From Chitinophagales bacterium (lineage in GTDB: Bacteria > Bacteroidota > Bacteroidia > Chitinophagales > CAIOSU01): 48,566 nt of DNA. The notes below the pieces were generated by a model that saw only the letters and a program-made list of their open reading frames with translations, was not told the origin of the DNA and searched no databases. Shown piece after piece: positions 1 to 7,983 of the stretch (positions within the stretch are counted from its first letter, which is position 1; each line of letters begins with the position of its first letter). The stretch spans positions 1 through 48,566 of the forward strand of contig JBBDNB010000059.1 of assembly GCA_040877935.1 (NCBI GenBank), written 5' to 3'. The position numbers were made by a program, and so were the translations under genes.

Positions 1-65
1 TTATTAACAGAAATCCAATGATAGTATAGTGATTGGAGGTCTCGACCAGACACTAAATATAGGAG

Positions 66-121
66 TAATGGACAAAATGGAGGCTGAAAAGTAGACGTTT
101 GTCCCTAATGGACATTTTGGA
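66..121. promoter_or_regulatory. Operator-like repeats in the leading intergenic region
   Basis: Bases 1-284 hold no supported gene. Two copies of TAATGGACAWWWTGGA start at 66 and 106, exactly 40 bp apart, and the second is part of an inverted repeat TGTCC-N5-GGACA (100-114). The half-sites TGGACAAAATG and TGGACATTTT also occur in the dyad upstream of the AbiE-like genes at 4.27 kb. Binding by a regulator is inference. Two short palindromes (around 141-152 and 228-237) are also present but too short to interpret. Confidence 0.35.
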
Positions 122-284
122 AGTTGTTTTTTTCTTCAAATTAGATGCATGTGCACGTGTTTTTTCAATAAAGATTTAACAGAGTAGTTAAGATTTCAGT
201 AAAAAATCAGTTTTCATCATAAATACTCCTGCATGCAGTGTATTTTTGATGTTTTGGATCCAGTCAATAATCAATCAATTTCAG

Positions 285-1040
285 ATGATAAAAATAGGAG
301 TTACCGCTGCCTTTGAATATGAAAGGAAAGACCGCATTGTTTTTGCTCCAAAATATTTGAGCTATGTAGAAAATGATATGATGCGTTATCTTTCACGATC
401 CGGAGTTTTGCCTGTTATGATTCCCGATGTAGCTGAAGATTTGCAAAAAGAATATCTACAGGAAATGGATGGTTTTCTTTTTCAGGGTGGTACTGATCTG
501 GCACCTGAAAGCTATGGGGAAAAACCAATTGGCCGTTGGAAAGGCGATATTTATCGAGATAAGTATGAATTTAAAATTATGGATTTTGCCTTTCAGTCAG
601 GAAAACCGATATTGGGAATATGCCGCGGATTTCAGTTGCTTAATGCCTATTTGGGCGGCACACTTTATCAGGATATTTTTACTCAAAAGGAAGGCTGTAT
701 TGAGCACAGAAATGCAGAATTGTACGACAAAATCAGCCATGAAGTGGAATGGGTTCCCGGTAAAATACTGGCAGAAATCCACAAATATGATAGTAGAAAT
801 TTGATTAATACTGTACACCATCAATCGGTAAAAAAACTGGCAGATGACCTGGAAGTTTTGGCTGTCAGTCCTAAAGACGGAATAATAGAAGCCGGGGGCT
901 ATAAAAAAGCCAAAGCCGGAAAAATAATGGGGGTACAATGGCATCCTGAGTTTTCACCAAGTCTGGGAGAAAATGTTGTAGATGCAGACATTTTGTACAG
1001 CCATTTTTTAGAGCATGTAAGAGAAAACTTAAAATCCTGA
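285..1040 (+). CDS. Gamma-glutamyl-gamma-aminobutyrate hydrolase family protein (class I glutamine amidotransferase-like, peptidase C26)
   Basis: Predicted cytosolic hydrolase that cleaves a gamma-glutamyl amide to glutamate plus an amine-bearing product, as PuuD does in putrescine breakdown. At 251 residues it matches the family length. Visible motifs are the oxyanion-type FQGGTDL (66-72), the nucleophile elbow GICRG with Cys113, and QWHPEF with His220 and Glu222, so the triad is complete. I start at the ATG at 285 because the upstream in-frame extension begins with TTG and has no family-like sequence. The stop lies five bases before an aldehyde dehydrogenase gene, implying an operon. Its natural substrate is not visible; with the ligase at 18.7 kb, gamma-glutamylglycine or gamma-glutamyl-GABA are candidates. 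Confidence 0.88.
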   Translation: MIKIGVTAAFEYERKDRIVFAPKYLSYVENDMMRYLSRSGVLPVMIPDVAEDLQKEYLQEMDGFLFQGGTDLAPESYGEKPIGRWKGDIYRDKYEFKIMDFAFQSGKPILGICRGFQLLNAYLGGTLYQDIFTQKEGCIEHRNAELYDKISHEVEWVPGKILAEIHKYDSRNLINTVHHQSVKKLADDLEVLAVSPKDGIIEAGGYKKAKAGKIMGVQWHPEFSPSLGENVVDADILYSHFLEHVRENLKS

Positions 1041-1045
1041 ATAGT

Positions 1046-2410
1046 ATGAAAATTATAAATCCTGCAACAGAAGCCGTTATTACTGAACTGAAAGAAGACG
1101 ATGCTTCAAGTGTTAAAATCAAATACGAAAAGCTCCAAAAAGGGCGGAAAAAATGGGCTGCACTTCCGGTAAAAGATCGCCTGGATACCATTGTCAAATT
1201 TGGAGACCTGGTAAAACAACAGGCCGATGACCTTGCAAGAATTCTTTCCTCTGAAACGGGAAAACCACTTGCCCAAGCCAAAGGAGAGGTGATGGGGTCG
1301 CTCAATAGAATTACACATCTGAAAGCCAATGCCGAAAAATGGCTGGCACCTGAAGTAATTTCCTCTGAAAATGGAATGGAAGAAAGCATTCGCTATGAGG
1401 CATTGGGTGTAATTGCCAATATATCCGCCTGGAATTTCCCCTACAATGTGGGGTATAATGTGTTTCTATATGCGCTGGTAAGTGGAAATGCAGTACTTTA
1501 CAAACCATCTGAATTTGCCAGTCTTACAGGGCTTAAATTTCAGGAATTGCTTTGGGAAGCAGGAGTTCCGGAGGATGTTTTTATAACAGCTATTGGCGGA
1601 GGGGCAGTTGGAGAAGCATTGCTGGAACTTCCCATAGACGCTTACTTTTTTACGGGATCTTACAGAACAGGTAAATATATTGCCGAAAAACTGGCGGAAA
1701 AACTAGTACCTGTACAACTTGAACTGGGCGGAAAAGACCCGCTTTATGTTGCAGATGATGTCTCTGATGTGAAAGAAGCGGCTGAAAATGCTGCTATTGG
1801 TGCGTTTTATAATAATGGTCAAAGCTGCTGTGCCGTAGAGCGCATCTATGTGCATGAAAAAATTTACGATGAATTTTTGTCGGCTTTTGTGGAAAGTGTG
1901 AAAAATTATAAAGTAGGAGATCCTACTGCTGAAGATACTTTTTTGGGACCTCTAACGCGTAGGCCTCAACTACAAGTACTCAGGGCACAAGTAGAAGATG
2001 CCATAAAACAAGGCGCAAAGCTGGAATGTGGCGGAGAAAGAATAAAACAAAAAGGCTACTTTTTTGAACCTACTGTTTTGAGCGATGTCAACCACCAAAT
2101 GGAGCTTATGCAGGAAGAATCCTTTGGGCCGATAATTGGCATACAAAAAGTAAAATCGGATGAAGAAGCATTAGAATTGATGCAGGATACAGATTACGGC
2201 CTTACTGCTGCTGTTTTTTCAAAAGACAAGAAAAGGGCAGAAAAGTTATTTGAGCAATTGAATACCGGAACTGTCTATTGGAATTGCTGCGATCGTGTAA
2301 GCCCCAATGTGCCCTGGTCAGGCAGAAAAAAATCGGGACTTGGGTTTACTCTATCCTATTTGGGCATCCGCGCTTTTGTTCAGCCCAAAGCTTATCATTT
2401 GAAGGAATAA
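1046..2410 (+). CDS. NAD(P)-dependent aldehyde dehydrogenase, succinate-semialdehyde dehydrogenase-like
   Basis: Oxidises an aldehyde to its acid with NAD(P)+. The 454-residue protein has the family landmarks: NISAWNFPYN with Asn130, KPSE at 153-156 for cofactor binding, the general base Glu226 in LELGGKDP, and the nucleophile Cys261 in NNGQSCC. It is a little shorter than typical 480-500-residue members, as in the Sad/YneI branch. It starts 5 bp after the hydrolase stop. In gamma-glutamylation pathways this position is filled by a PuuC-like enzyme acting on gamma-glutamyl aminoaldehydes; succinate semialdehyde is the main alternative substrate. An overlapping frame at 2278-2517 is a shadow. 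Confidence 0.9.
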   Translation: MKIINPATEAVITELKEDDASSVKIKYEKLQKGRKKWAALPVKDRLDTIVKFGDLVKQQADDLARILSSETGKPLAQAKGEVMGSLNRITHLKANAEKWLAPEVISSENGMEESIRYEALGVIANISAWNFPYNVGYNVFLYALVSGNAVLYKPSEFASLTGLKFQELLWEAGVPEDVFITAIGGGAVGEALLELPIDAYFFTGSYRTGKYIAEKLAEKLVPVQLELGGKDPLYVADDVSDVKEAAENAAIGAFYNNGQSCCAVERIYVHEKIYDEFLSAFVESVKNYKVGDPTAEDTFLGPLTRRPQLQVLRAQVEDAIKQGAKLECGGERIKQKGYFFEPTVLSDVNHQMELMQEESFGPIIGIQKVKSDEEALELMQDTDYGLTAAVFSKDKKRAEKLFEQLNTGTVYWNCCDRVSPNVPWSGRKKSGLGFTLSYLGIRAFVQPKAYHLKE

Positions 2411-2573
2411 TTGATGCTGAGGCTGGACAATCAAGGGAATTTATGCTTGGAAATTGCCGACAAATTGAAATATTATCGGCATGGGGTTGTGATGTAGGTT
2501 TTGTAGGAGGGAAATAAATATTGTTTTTTGTATTTATACAATAACTGCTGCGCTAATTGTGCATTGAAGAATT

Positions 2574-3518
2574 TCATCCAATTCTTTTTATTAGATCCAC
2601 AAATGCTTTAGCAACAACTTTTTCATCAGGAATAGGTCGGTATGCTAAAGCTGATAGTTCTGCCTGATATTGTGTTTTAATCTTTTTCCAGAGCGTTGGG
2701 AAATCTGTTATCAAAGGCGATTTTGAAATTGATTTTTCTTTCCAACCTTTGGGCTCATCAAAAATTTCCCTGTCGTGTTTCAGAAGGCTGATAAATTGTT
2801 TTTTAAATAAATCAGATGCTATGAATTCCTGACATTCAGGGTGTTTGCTTAAAAAATATAAGTCATAAAAGTGTCGGATTTTTTCTGAAATGCTCACTGA
2901 GGGATTAACATCAAAGGAAAACCGAACTAGAGCAACCAATTTCTCCAGCATGGTTTGTTCCTTGCTTAGCACATTTACTTTAATCGGATCCAGTTGATAT
3001 TGCTTTATGTATTTTTCATTGCCTGATTGAGCTAAATAATCGCCCACCATACTTTTGATGATGCGTTCCTGAAAAGGAAAAGGATTGGCGAAGGAGTTTA
3101 TTTCGACAATGAGCTTATTGTTGGCATTGTGCTTTTCTGTTGTTATATATTCAAAAACCGATTTCCTGAATCTTGATCCTTTACTGGTAATACCTTCCGT
3201 GGGTATTTCGGTCAATTCCTTTGTTATTTCTTTCTCTATCTTTCGAATAATCGTTTTGATTTCATTTCCAGATTTTCCTCCATTATTCACAATAGCTAAG
3301 TCAACATCTTCAGAAAAGCGTTCAATCAGGTTGTATCCTTTTGACAAAGAAGTACCACCTTTAAAAACAGTCTCCTCTATATAATTACTTTCTGCTAAAC
3401 GGCTAAGCAACAAAGTAATCCAGTAGTCTTTCTCTATAAATACCAAATTAATATCCATCTGCTGGGATGCAGCTCTCAGTGTATCGGAAAACAATTTTAC
3501 ATCGTGATGCAAGTTCAT
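2574..3518 (-). CDS. AbiEii-type nucleotidyltransferase toxin
   Basis: Toxin of a type IV-like AbiE toxin-antitoxin or abortive infection system. The family is a DUF1814 nucleotidyltransferase whose better-studied members modify tRNA or use nucleotides to stop growth. Counting from the ATG at 3518, the signature KGGTSLSK lies at about residues 53-60, followed by RFSEDVDL with two acidic metal ligands (about 71 and 73). I prefer this ATG because it forms a 4-bp ATGA overlap with the upstream antitoxin stop; another ATG at 3530 is possible. The 314-residue length fits the family. It is co-transcribed with the antitoxin gene before it. Confidence 0.87.
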   Translation of the reverse strand: MNLHHDVKLFSDTLRAASQQMDINLVFIEKDYWITLLLSRLAESNYIEETVFKGGTSLSKGYNLIERFSEDVDLAIVNNGGKSGNEIKTIIRKIEKEITKELTEIPTEGITSKGSRFRKSVFEYITTEKHNANNKLIVEINSFANPFPFQERIIKSMVGDYLAQSGNEKYIKQYQLDPIKVNVLSKEQTMLEKLVALVRFSFDVNPSVSISEKIRHFYDLYFLSKHPECQEFIASDLFKKQFISLLKHDREIFDEPKGWKEKSISKSPLITDFPTLWKKIKTQYQAELSALAYRPIPDEKVVAKAFVDLIKRIG

Positions 3519-4240
3519 ATGATATTCCATTTATCGGTAGTAGATAAGATTTTTTCTGCTCCAGCTAGTTTATATTTAGTAATTGGGTTTAGGGATTTGT
3601 AAAGCGGAATAGCAGCTTTATTCTTCTGTAATTGTTCCAATAATGCTCCCAGTAAAGCCCTTGTAGCAGGTGGGTATTTTAAAGCTAAACGCACCAAGGA
3701 ATTGATTTCTTTATCAGAAAAATTCTTTATGAGGACTAAAAATCTTTTGCAGCAAGATATTACGCTAGCATCAGGTATCTTTTTAACATAGCGAATGGCA
3801 TCCAACAATTGCAATGGAGGGATATTTTCTTTGCTAATGGTGTTTTTCTGTTTGATGAATGCAATGGTGTATTGACCTCTTTTAAATTTGGGTCGCGTTT
3901 GATTTTTGCCTATTTGTATAATGTCGCTTACCTGGGTAGTTAATCCCAATTGATTGTAAATGCTGTAACCTGTGAGGTAGCCAATGACCTTTCCATCTTC
4001 TTCAAGAAGATCTTTTACCACTTGGTATTGAGGTGGTGCCAATTCACCAAAAGCTGTCTTTTCCGGTTTGTAATATTTACCCTTGCTGAGTTTTTTGATC
4101 TTTCCAGAAGCAGCCATCCTATTAAGTGCTTTAATGATTGCCTCTTTCTGTTTCACATCATCTATAAAATCTTCATAGGTAAACACAAACCCTTTTGGTA
4201 GCCTATCTATGCTCTTTGCTATGTTAACAGTCATTTTCAT
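3515..4240 (-). CDS. AbiEi-like antitoxin (DUF6088-type)
   Basis: Cognate antitoxin and probable autoregulator of the adjacent AbiEii-like toxin. The 241-residue protein opens with a winged-helix-like N-terminal region (about 1-60, including a basic KKLSKGKYYK) and continues into the C-terminal domain seen in AbiEi/DUF6088 proteins. No enzyme motif is seen. It comes first in the pair and overlaps the toxin by 4 bp, which keeps translation coupled. A perfect 10-bp inverted repeat 33 bp before its start fits the known habit of AbiEi proteins of binding promoter inverted repeats to repress their own operon. Confidence 0.8.
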   Translation of the reverse strand: MKMTVNIAKSIDRLPKGFVFTYEDFIDDVKQKEAIIKALNRMAASGKIKKLSKGKYYKPEKTAFGELAPPQYQVVKDLLEEDGKVIGYLTGYSIYNQLGLTTQVSDIIQIGKNQTRPKFKRGQYTIAFIKQKNTISKENIPPLQLLDAIRYVKKIPDASVISCCKRFLVLIKNFSDKEINSLVRLALKYPPATRALLGALLEQLQKNKAAIPLYKSLNPITKYKLAGAEKILSTTDKWNII

Positions 4241-4272
4241 GTCTTATCTAAAACAAATAAAGATATACATTT

Positions 4273-4302
4273 TGTCCAGTTTTTTTAGAAATAAACTGGA
4301 CA
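4273..4302. promoter_or_regulatory. Operator dyad of the AbiE-like operon
   Basis: A perfect inverted repeat, TGTCCAGTTT (4273-4282) and AAACTGGACA (4293-4302), with a 10-bp spacer lies upstream of the antitoxin start at 4240. A TATCTTTA sequence on the minus strand between dyad and gene is one base off the Bacteroidota -7 consensus. Autorepression by the antitoxin is inferred from the AbiEi family. Confidence 0.55.
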
Positions 4303-4360
4303 TTTTTGAAACGTGTTTGCCTGAATCCGATGATTTTCTTGGGTGAAATTTTGAAAACGC

Positions 4361-4525
4361 TTCCCCGTGTAAGGGGTGGTAGCGGCATCCTTTTGGGTTG
4401 GGGGCAATTTTAGTGTTGCGGGATTTGGGAAAGCGACCAGCGGAAGCTCTTTCCAAAGCCCAGCAACACTTTGCCTCCAGCCCAAAAGATATAGCGGACG
4501 ACCCGACCCGCAGGGATACACCCAG
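4361..4525. repeat. Long structured intergenic hairpin element
   Basis: A G+C-rich block in an A+T-rich spacer that folds into nested stems. The inner arms are 4413-4433 and 4449-4469 (GTGTTGC...GGAAAG against CTTTCC...GCAACAC); the outer arms are 4390-4404 and 4474-4488 (CTTTTGGG type). Open frames cross it on the minus strand, but their translation is low-complexity and follows the stems, so I treat it as non-coding. The layout recalls multicopy intergenic repeats I associate with Bacteroidota genomes; that resemblance is memory, not a search. The less structured flank 4302-4360 may belong to it. Confidence 0.6.
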
Positions 4526-4582
4526 AAAAAAATAATTGATTGACGCAAACGAAGTTTTGTGTTTTGATTTATTAATCGTAAT

Positions 4583-4598
4583 ATTGCGATATAGCAAT
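4583..4598. promoter_or_regulatory. Candidate ArsR operator
   Basis: The inverted repeat ATTGC-N6-GCAAT ends 10 bp before the arsR start and is framed by TTAAT and ATTAA. Its position and A+T-rich dyad form suit a site where an ArsR/SmtB repressor binds its own promoter. Binding is inferred. Confidence 0.5.
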
Positions 4599-4608
4599 GA
4601 ATTAATCT

Positions 4609-4944
4609 ATGGGCATTACAAAATCGAATCTATTTACGAGCGAACAAAATGAACTGGCCTTGGCTGCCAAGGCTTTTGCGCATCCGGCCAGGGTGGCGAT
4701 AATCCAGTATCTGCTGAATGCCAATACTTGTATCAACGGGCATTTGGTAGAGGAACTGGGATTGGCGCAATCTACCATCAGCCAGCATTTGCGTGAGCTC
4801 AAGGAAATTGGTTTGATACAGGGCAGCATTGCCGGCACTTCCATGTGCTACTGTATCAACCCCGAAAAATGGACGGAAATAAGAATGCTTTTCGATCAAC
4901 TTTTTGGGGCGTTTAATATGCCCAATGCAGAAGGTTGCTGTTGA
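4609..4944 (+). CDS. arsR: ArsR/SmtB-family metalloid-responsive repressor
   Basis: Dimeric winged-helix repressor that leaves DNA when it binds arsenite or a related thiophilic ion. The 111-residue protein has the ArsR core, with the recognition-helix segment AQSTISQHLRELKEIGLI around 53-70. The classical ELCVCDL site is not intact: a single Cys (NTCING, residue 41) sits nearby, with Cys residues in MCYC and a terminal Cys pair as alternative ligands. It is the first gene of a four-gene ars operon, and a small dyad precedes it. The downstream genes make arsenic the likely inducer. Confidence 0.88.
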   Translation: MGITKSNLFTSEQNELALAAKAFAHPARVAIIQYLLNANTCINGHLVEELGLAQSTISQHLRELKEIGLIQGSIAGTSMCYCINPEKWTEIRMLFDQLFGAFNMPNAEGCC

Positions 4945-4970
4945 ATTTTTAAACTTAAAAAACAAGAATT

Positions 4971-5432
4971 ATGAAATTATCGGAAGTAAAAACAAAATTG
5001 GAATCTCTGGAAAAACTCAATTTTCAATTGCCTGACGGTTCGCTTGTGCCGGAGCATTTTCATGTGACGGAAGTGGGTATTGTGAGCAAAAATTTTATAG
5101 ATTGTGGCGGAACGGTTCGCAAGGAGGAAGTGGCCAATTTCCAGCTTTGGAATGCCGGTGATTACGACCATAGATTGGCGCCCGAAAAACTGGGCAAAAT
5201 CATCGCTTTATCTGAAAAGGTTTTGGGCTTGAAGGATTTGGAAGTAGAGGTGGAATACCAATCGGATACCATTGGCAAATACGGGCTGGACTTTGAAGGT
5301 GGAAATTTCCAATTGACGAGCAAACAAACCAACTGCCTGGCACAGGACAAATGCGGCATTCCCGATGAGGAGTTGACGGTAATCGACAATCAAAAGGATG
5401 CTTGTTGTTCGCCCGGTGGCGGATGTTGCTAA
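4971..5432 (+). CDS. DUF6428 family protein with Cys-rich tail
   Basis: Function not established. The 153-residue protein resembles the DUF6428 family found beside arsR in Bacteroidota. The central part is a soluble alpha/beta region without recognisable enzyme motifs; the C-terminus ends in CCSPGGGCC, four cysteines in nine residues, plus further Cys in the TNCLAQDKCG segment. This suggests binding of thiophilic metalloid or a redox role (inference). It begins 27 bp after arsR and is followed 10 bp later by the arsC-like gene, so it belongs to the same transcription unit. Confidence 0.75.
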   Translation: MKLSEVKTKLESLEKLNFQLPDGSLVPEHFHVTEVGIVSKNFIDCGGTVRKEEVANFQLWNAGDYDHRLAPEKLGKIIALSEKVLGLKDLEVEVEYQSDTIGKYGLDFEGGNFQLTSKQTNCLAQDKCGIPDEELTVIDNQKDACCSPGGGCC

Positions 5433-5442
5433 AAAAAAGAGT

Positions 5443-6069
5443 ATGGTTTCAGCTAAAACGGAATTTTATCCAAAACTGACCGAACAGATTGCTGTGACAC
5501 AGGGCAGGGCAATTGACGATTGCAGAAAGCAGGTGCTGCAGCCCTTGATTGATTTTATTCGGGCTAAAATTAAAAAGAAGGAGGCTGTTCGGCTCAATTT
5601 TATTTGCACGCACAATTCCCGAAGAAGTCAAATGGCGCAAATCTGGGCGCATACCGCTGCGCTGTATTATGGGGTGGATGCGGCTTGTTTTTCTGGTGGT
5701 GTAGAAATTACCGAATTCAACAAGCGGGCTGTAGAAGCCATATCAGAAGCGGGTTTTAGAGTTCAAAGTTCTGGGGATGAAAATCCCAAATACAAAATTT
5801 ATTGTGCCAATCATATTGCGCCCATAATGGCTTTTTCTAAACTGTATGACGATGCAGCAAATCCCAATAAAAATTTTGCCGCCATTATGACTTGTTCAGA
5901 TGCAGATGAGAACTGCCCCTATATTATAGGTGCTGAAGTGCGCATTCCCATTCGCTATGAAGATCCAAAAGTGTATGACAACAACCCTAATGAAGGCGAA
6001 AAATACATGGATAGATCTATGCAAATTGCCAGTGAAATGTTTTATGTTTTTTCAAAAATCAATGATTAA
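5443..6069 (+). CDS. arsC: Low-molecular-weight phosphatase-type arsenate reductase
   Basis: Predicted to reduce arsenate to arsenite for export, using the LMW protein tyrosine phosphatase fold. The P-loop signature C-X5-R is seen as CTHNSRR with Cys55 and Arg61, followed by SQMAQ. The 208-residue protein has an N-terminal helical extension of about 45 residues compared with minimal ArsC. I use the ATG at 5443, which follows the previous stop, rather than an upstream in-frame ATG inside the DUF6428 gene. The stop overlaps the acr3 start by one base. A protein tyrosine phosphatase role cannot be excluded, but the operon supports arsenate. Confidence 0.85.
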   Translation: MVSAKTEFYPKLTEQIAVTQGRAIDDCRKQVLQPLIDFIRAKIKKKEAVRLNFICTHNSRRSQMAQIWAHTAALYYGVDAACFSGGVEITEFNKRAVEAISEAGFRVQSSGDENPKYKIYCANHIAPIMAFSKLYDDAANPNKNFAAIMTCSDADENCPYIIGAEVRIPIRYEDPKVYDNNPNEGEKYMDRSMQIASEMFYVFSKIND

Positions 6070-7112
6070 TGGATCACCCGGACAAACCCTCAAAAAAAGA
6101 AATTGCATTTTTTGAGAAATTCCTAAGCCTGTGGGTAGCACTCTGCATAGGAGCTGGAATATTAATCGGTCGTTTTCAAGGGGACAGCATTGCTTTCCTA
6201 AGTGAATTTGAAATTTACAATGTAAATATTCCCATTGCCATTTTAATTTGGATGATGATTTATCCCATGATGCTGCAAATAGATTTTTCCAGCTTAAAGG
6301 ATGTGGGCAAATCTCCCAAGGGCTTGGTGCTGACGGTGATTGTCAATTGGTTGATCAAGCCTTTTAGCATGGCGTTTTTTGCCTGGATATTTTTTGAGCA
6401 TTTGTATTCGGCTTATATTTCTCCCGAATTGGCTGGAGAGTATATTGCCGGAGCTATTATATTGGGCGCGGCACCTTGTACGGCCATGGTTTTTGTATGG
6501 TCTTATTTGTCGGATGGAGATCCCAACTATACGTTGGTTCAGGTTTCTGTCAACGACCTGATTATTTTGGTGGCATTCGTTCCGCTGGTGGGGTTTTTGC
6601 TGGGCATTACCAATATCAGCATCCCATACGGCACCTTGGTTTCCAGTGTTTTGATTTTTGTGGTGATTCCGCTTGTAGCGGGTGTCATTACCAATAAAAT
6701 ATTGATTGGTAAAAAAGGGGAGGATTGGTTCAAAAATCGGTTTTTGCCAAAATTTAAGCCCGTCAGTATTGTGGCTTTGTTGCTTACCTTGGTTTTGTTG
6801 TTTGCTTTTCAGGGGCCAAATATTCTCAATAACCCCTTGATCATTGTGTTGATTGCCGTACCCTTGATTATCCAAACCTATTTTATCTTTTTTATCGTAT
6901 GGTTTGCCGGCAAAAAACTAAAGCTCTCCCATGCCATTTGTGCTCCTGCTTCTATGATTGGCGCAAGCAATTTCTTTGAGCTGGCAGTAGCTGTAGCCAT
7001 TGCATTATTTGGAATGCAGAGCCCCGCAGCTTTGGTAACAGTAGTTGGGGTTTTGGTTGAAGTCCCGGTAATGTTGTCTTTGGTGGCATTGGCCAATAGG
7101 TGGAAGTATTGA
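6069..7112 (+). CDS. acr3: ACR3-family arsenite efflux permease
   Basis: Inner-membrane exporter that pumps arsenite out of the cell. The 347-residue protein has about ten hydrophobic segments and the family marks: Cys137 in GAAPCTAMVFVWSYL and Glu304 in GASNFFELAVA. Both residues are needed in studied ACR3 proteins. It is the last gene of the ars operon, overlapping the arsC-like stop in TAATG, so translation is probably coupled. No convincing terminator hairpin is seen in the following 180 bp. Confidence 0.95.
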   Translation: MDHPDKPSKKEIAFFEKFLSLWVALCIGAGILIGRFQGDSIAFLSEFEIYNVNIPIAILIWMMIYPMMLQIDFSSLKDVGKSPKGLVLTVIVNWLIKPFSMAFFAWIFFEHLYSAYISPELAGEYIAGAIILGAAPCTAMVFVWSYLSDGDPNYTLVQVSVNDLIILVAFVPLVGFLLGITNISIPYGTLVSSVLIFVVIPLVAGVITNKILIGKKGEDWFKNRFLPKFKPVSIVALLLTLVLLFAFQGPNILNNPLIIVLIAVPLIIQTYFIFFIVWFAGKKLKLSHAICAPASMIGASNFFELAVAVAIALFGMQSPAALVTVVGVLVEVPVMLSLVALANRWKY

Positions 7113-7215
7113 TGGGTTTGCAAACACAACTATCAAACTCAGATCAACATAATTATATTTAAAGCAAAAAAAGAACAGCGGTTGAAAGCCTATATCTGTA
7201 AATTCGATTAAATTT

Positions 7216-7252
7216 ATTCCAATTTTTAAAATTTTATTTCGATATTTGGAAT
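7216..7252. promoter_or_regulatory. Inverted repeat upstream of the higBA pair
   Basis: ATTCCAA (7216-7222) and TTGGAAT (7246-7252) form a 7-bp inverted repeat 44 bp before the toxin start. Autoregulation by the HTH antitoxin at such a site is usual for HigBA modules; here it is inference from position only. Confidence 0.3.
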
Positions 7253-7296
7253 TAAATCTTGTGTTTACATTATAAAAATTACTGGAAGTTTAAGCC

Positions 7297-7593
7297 ATGC
7301 GTATTGTTACCTACAAAAAGATTAAGGAATTTTCAGAATCTCACGCTGATGCTGAAACACCTTTAAACTTTTGGTATCACACTGTAAAGGCAATGAATTG
7401 GGAAAACATCAATGATTTAAGACAGGATTTTAATAGTGTTGATTATGTGGGGAACCACCGTTTTGTGTTCAATATCAAAGGGAACAAATACAGGCTAGTT
7501 GCCATTATTTCATTCAATGCCAGGAAAGTTTATATCCGATTTATAGGCACGCATTCGAAATATGACAAGATTAAGGATATCAAAAATATCTAA
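7297..7593 (+). CDS. higB: HigB-family mRNA interferase toxin
   Basis: RelE-fold endoribonuclease that cleaves mRNA at the ribosome when freed from its antitoxin. The 98-residue sequence has the HigB pattern: an N-terminal helix with FWYHTVKAMNWENIND, the strand segment NHRFVFNIKGNKYRLVAIIS, and the terminal FIGTHSKYDKI, where basic and His residues form the usual active surface. The toxin gene comes first, as is typical for HigBA, and the antitoxin starts 2 bp after its stop. Confidence 0.88.
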   Translation: MRIVTYKKIKEFSESHADAETPLNFWYHTVKAMNWENINDLRQDFNSVDYVGNHRFVFNIKGNKYRLVAIISFNARKVYIRFIGTHSKYDKIKDIKNI

Positions 7594-7595
7594 CA

Positions 7596-7955
7596 ATGAT
7601 ACAAACAGAAAAAGAATACAAGGCCATTGTTGAAAGAGTGGAAGAGCTACTGCAAAACCCTGACAATATAGAAACTAAGGACTCCAAGGGATATGTGGAG
7701 TTAAACTTATTGTCTGACCTTGTAGCAGATTTTGAAGAAAAATATCATCCGGTTAAAAAGCCTACTCTTGCTGATGTTATAAAATTACGCATGGCTGAAA
7801 TGGGCTTGAACCAAAAACGCTTGTCCGAACTTCTTGGAATCAGTACTTCAAGGGTAAGCGAGTACCTGAATGGAAAAAGCGAACCCACTTTAAAAGTGGC
7901 AAGACAAATAAGCATTAAATTGGGTATAGATGCTTCTATTGTCTTAGGAGTGTAG
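7596..7955 (+). CDS. higA: HigA-like XRE-family antitoxin
   Basis: DNA-binding antitoxin that neutralises the adjacent HigB-like toxin and probably represses the pair. The 119-residue protein has an N-terminal helical region (1-50) and a C-terminal XRE helix-turn-helix (about 60-115) with LNQKRLSELLGISTSRVSEY and LNGKSEPTLKVARQISIKLG. It starts 2 bp after the toxin stop, so the two are one operon. The gene ends 28 bp before the metF stop on the opposite strand, leaving little room for a terminator. Confidence 0.88.
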   Translation: MIQTEKEYKAIVERVEELLQNPDNIETKDSKGYVELNLLSDLVADFEEKYHPVKKPTLADVIKLRMAEMGLNQKRLSELLGISTSRVSEYLNGKSEPTLKVARQISIKLGIDASIVLGV

Positions 7956-7983
7956 CTATTCATCCAAATTCAAACAATTAACT

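Noticed and set aside
2278-2517. A 79-codon plus-strand frame over the aldehyde dehydrogenase end
   Set aside because: Two thirds overlap the well-supported gene in another frame, and the rest shows no protein-like pattern.
4244-4597. Overlapping minus-strand open frames of 117 and 87 codons
   Set aside because: They span the hairpin repeat; their sequence follows the stems and has no family-like features.
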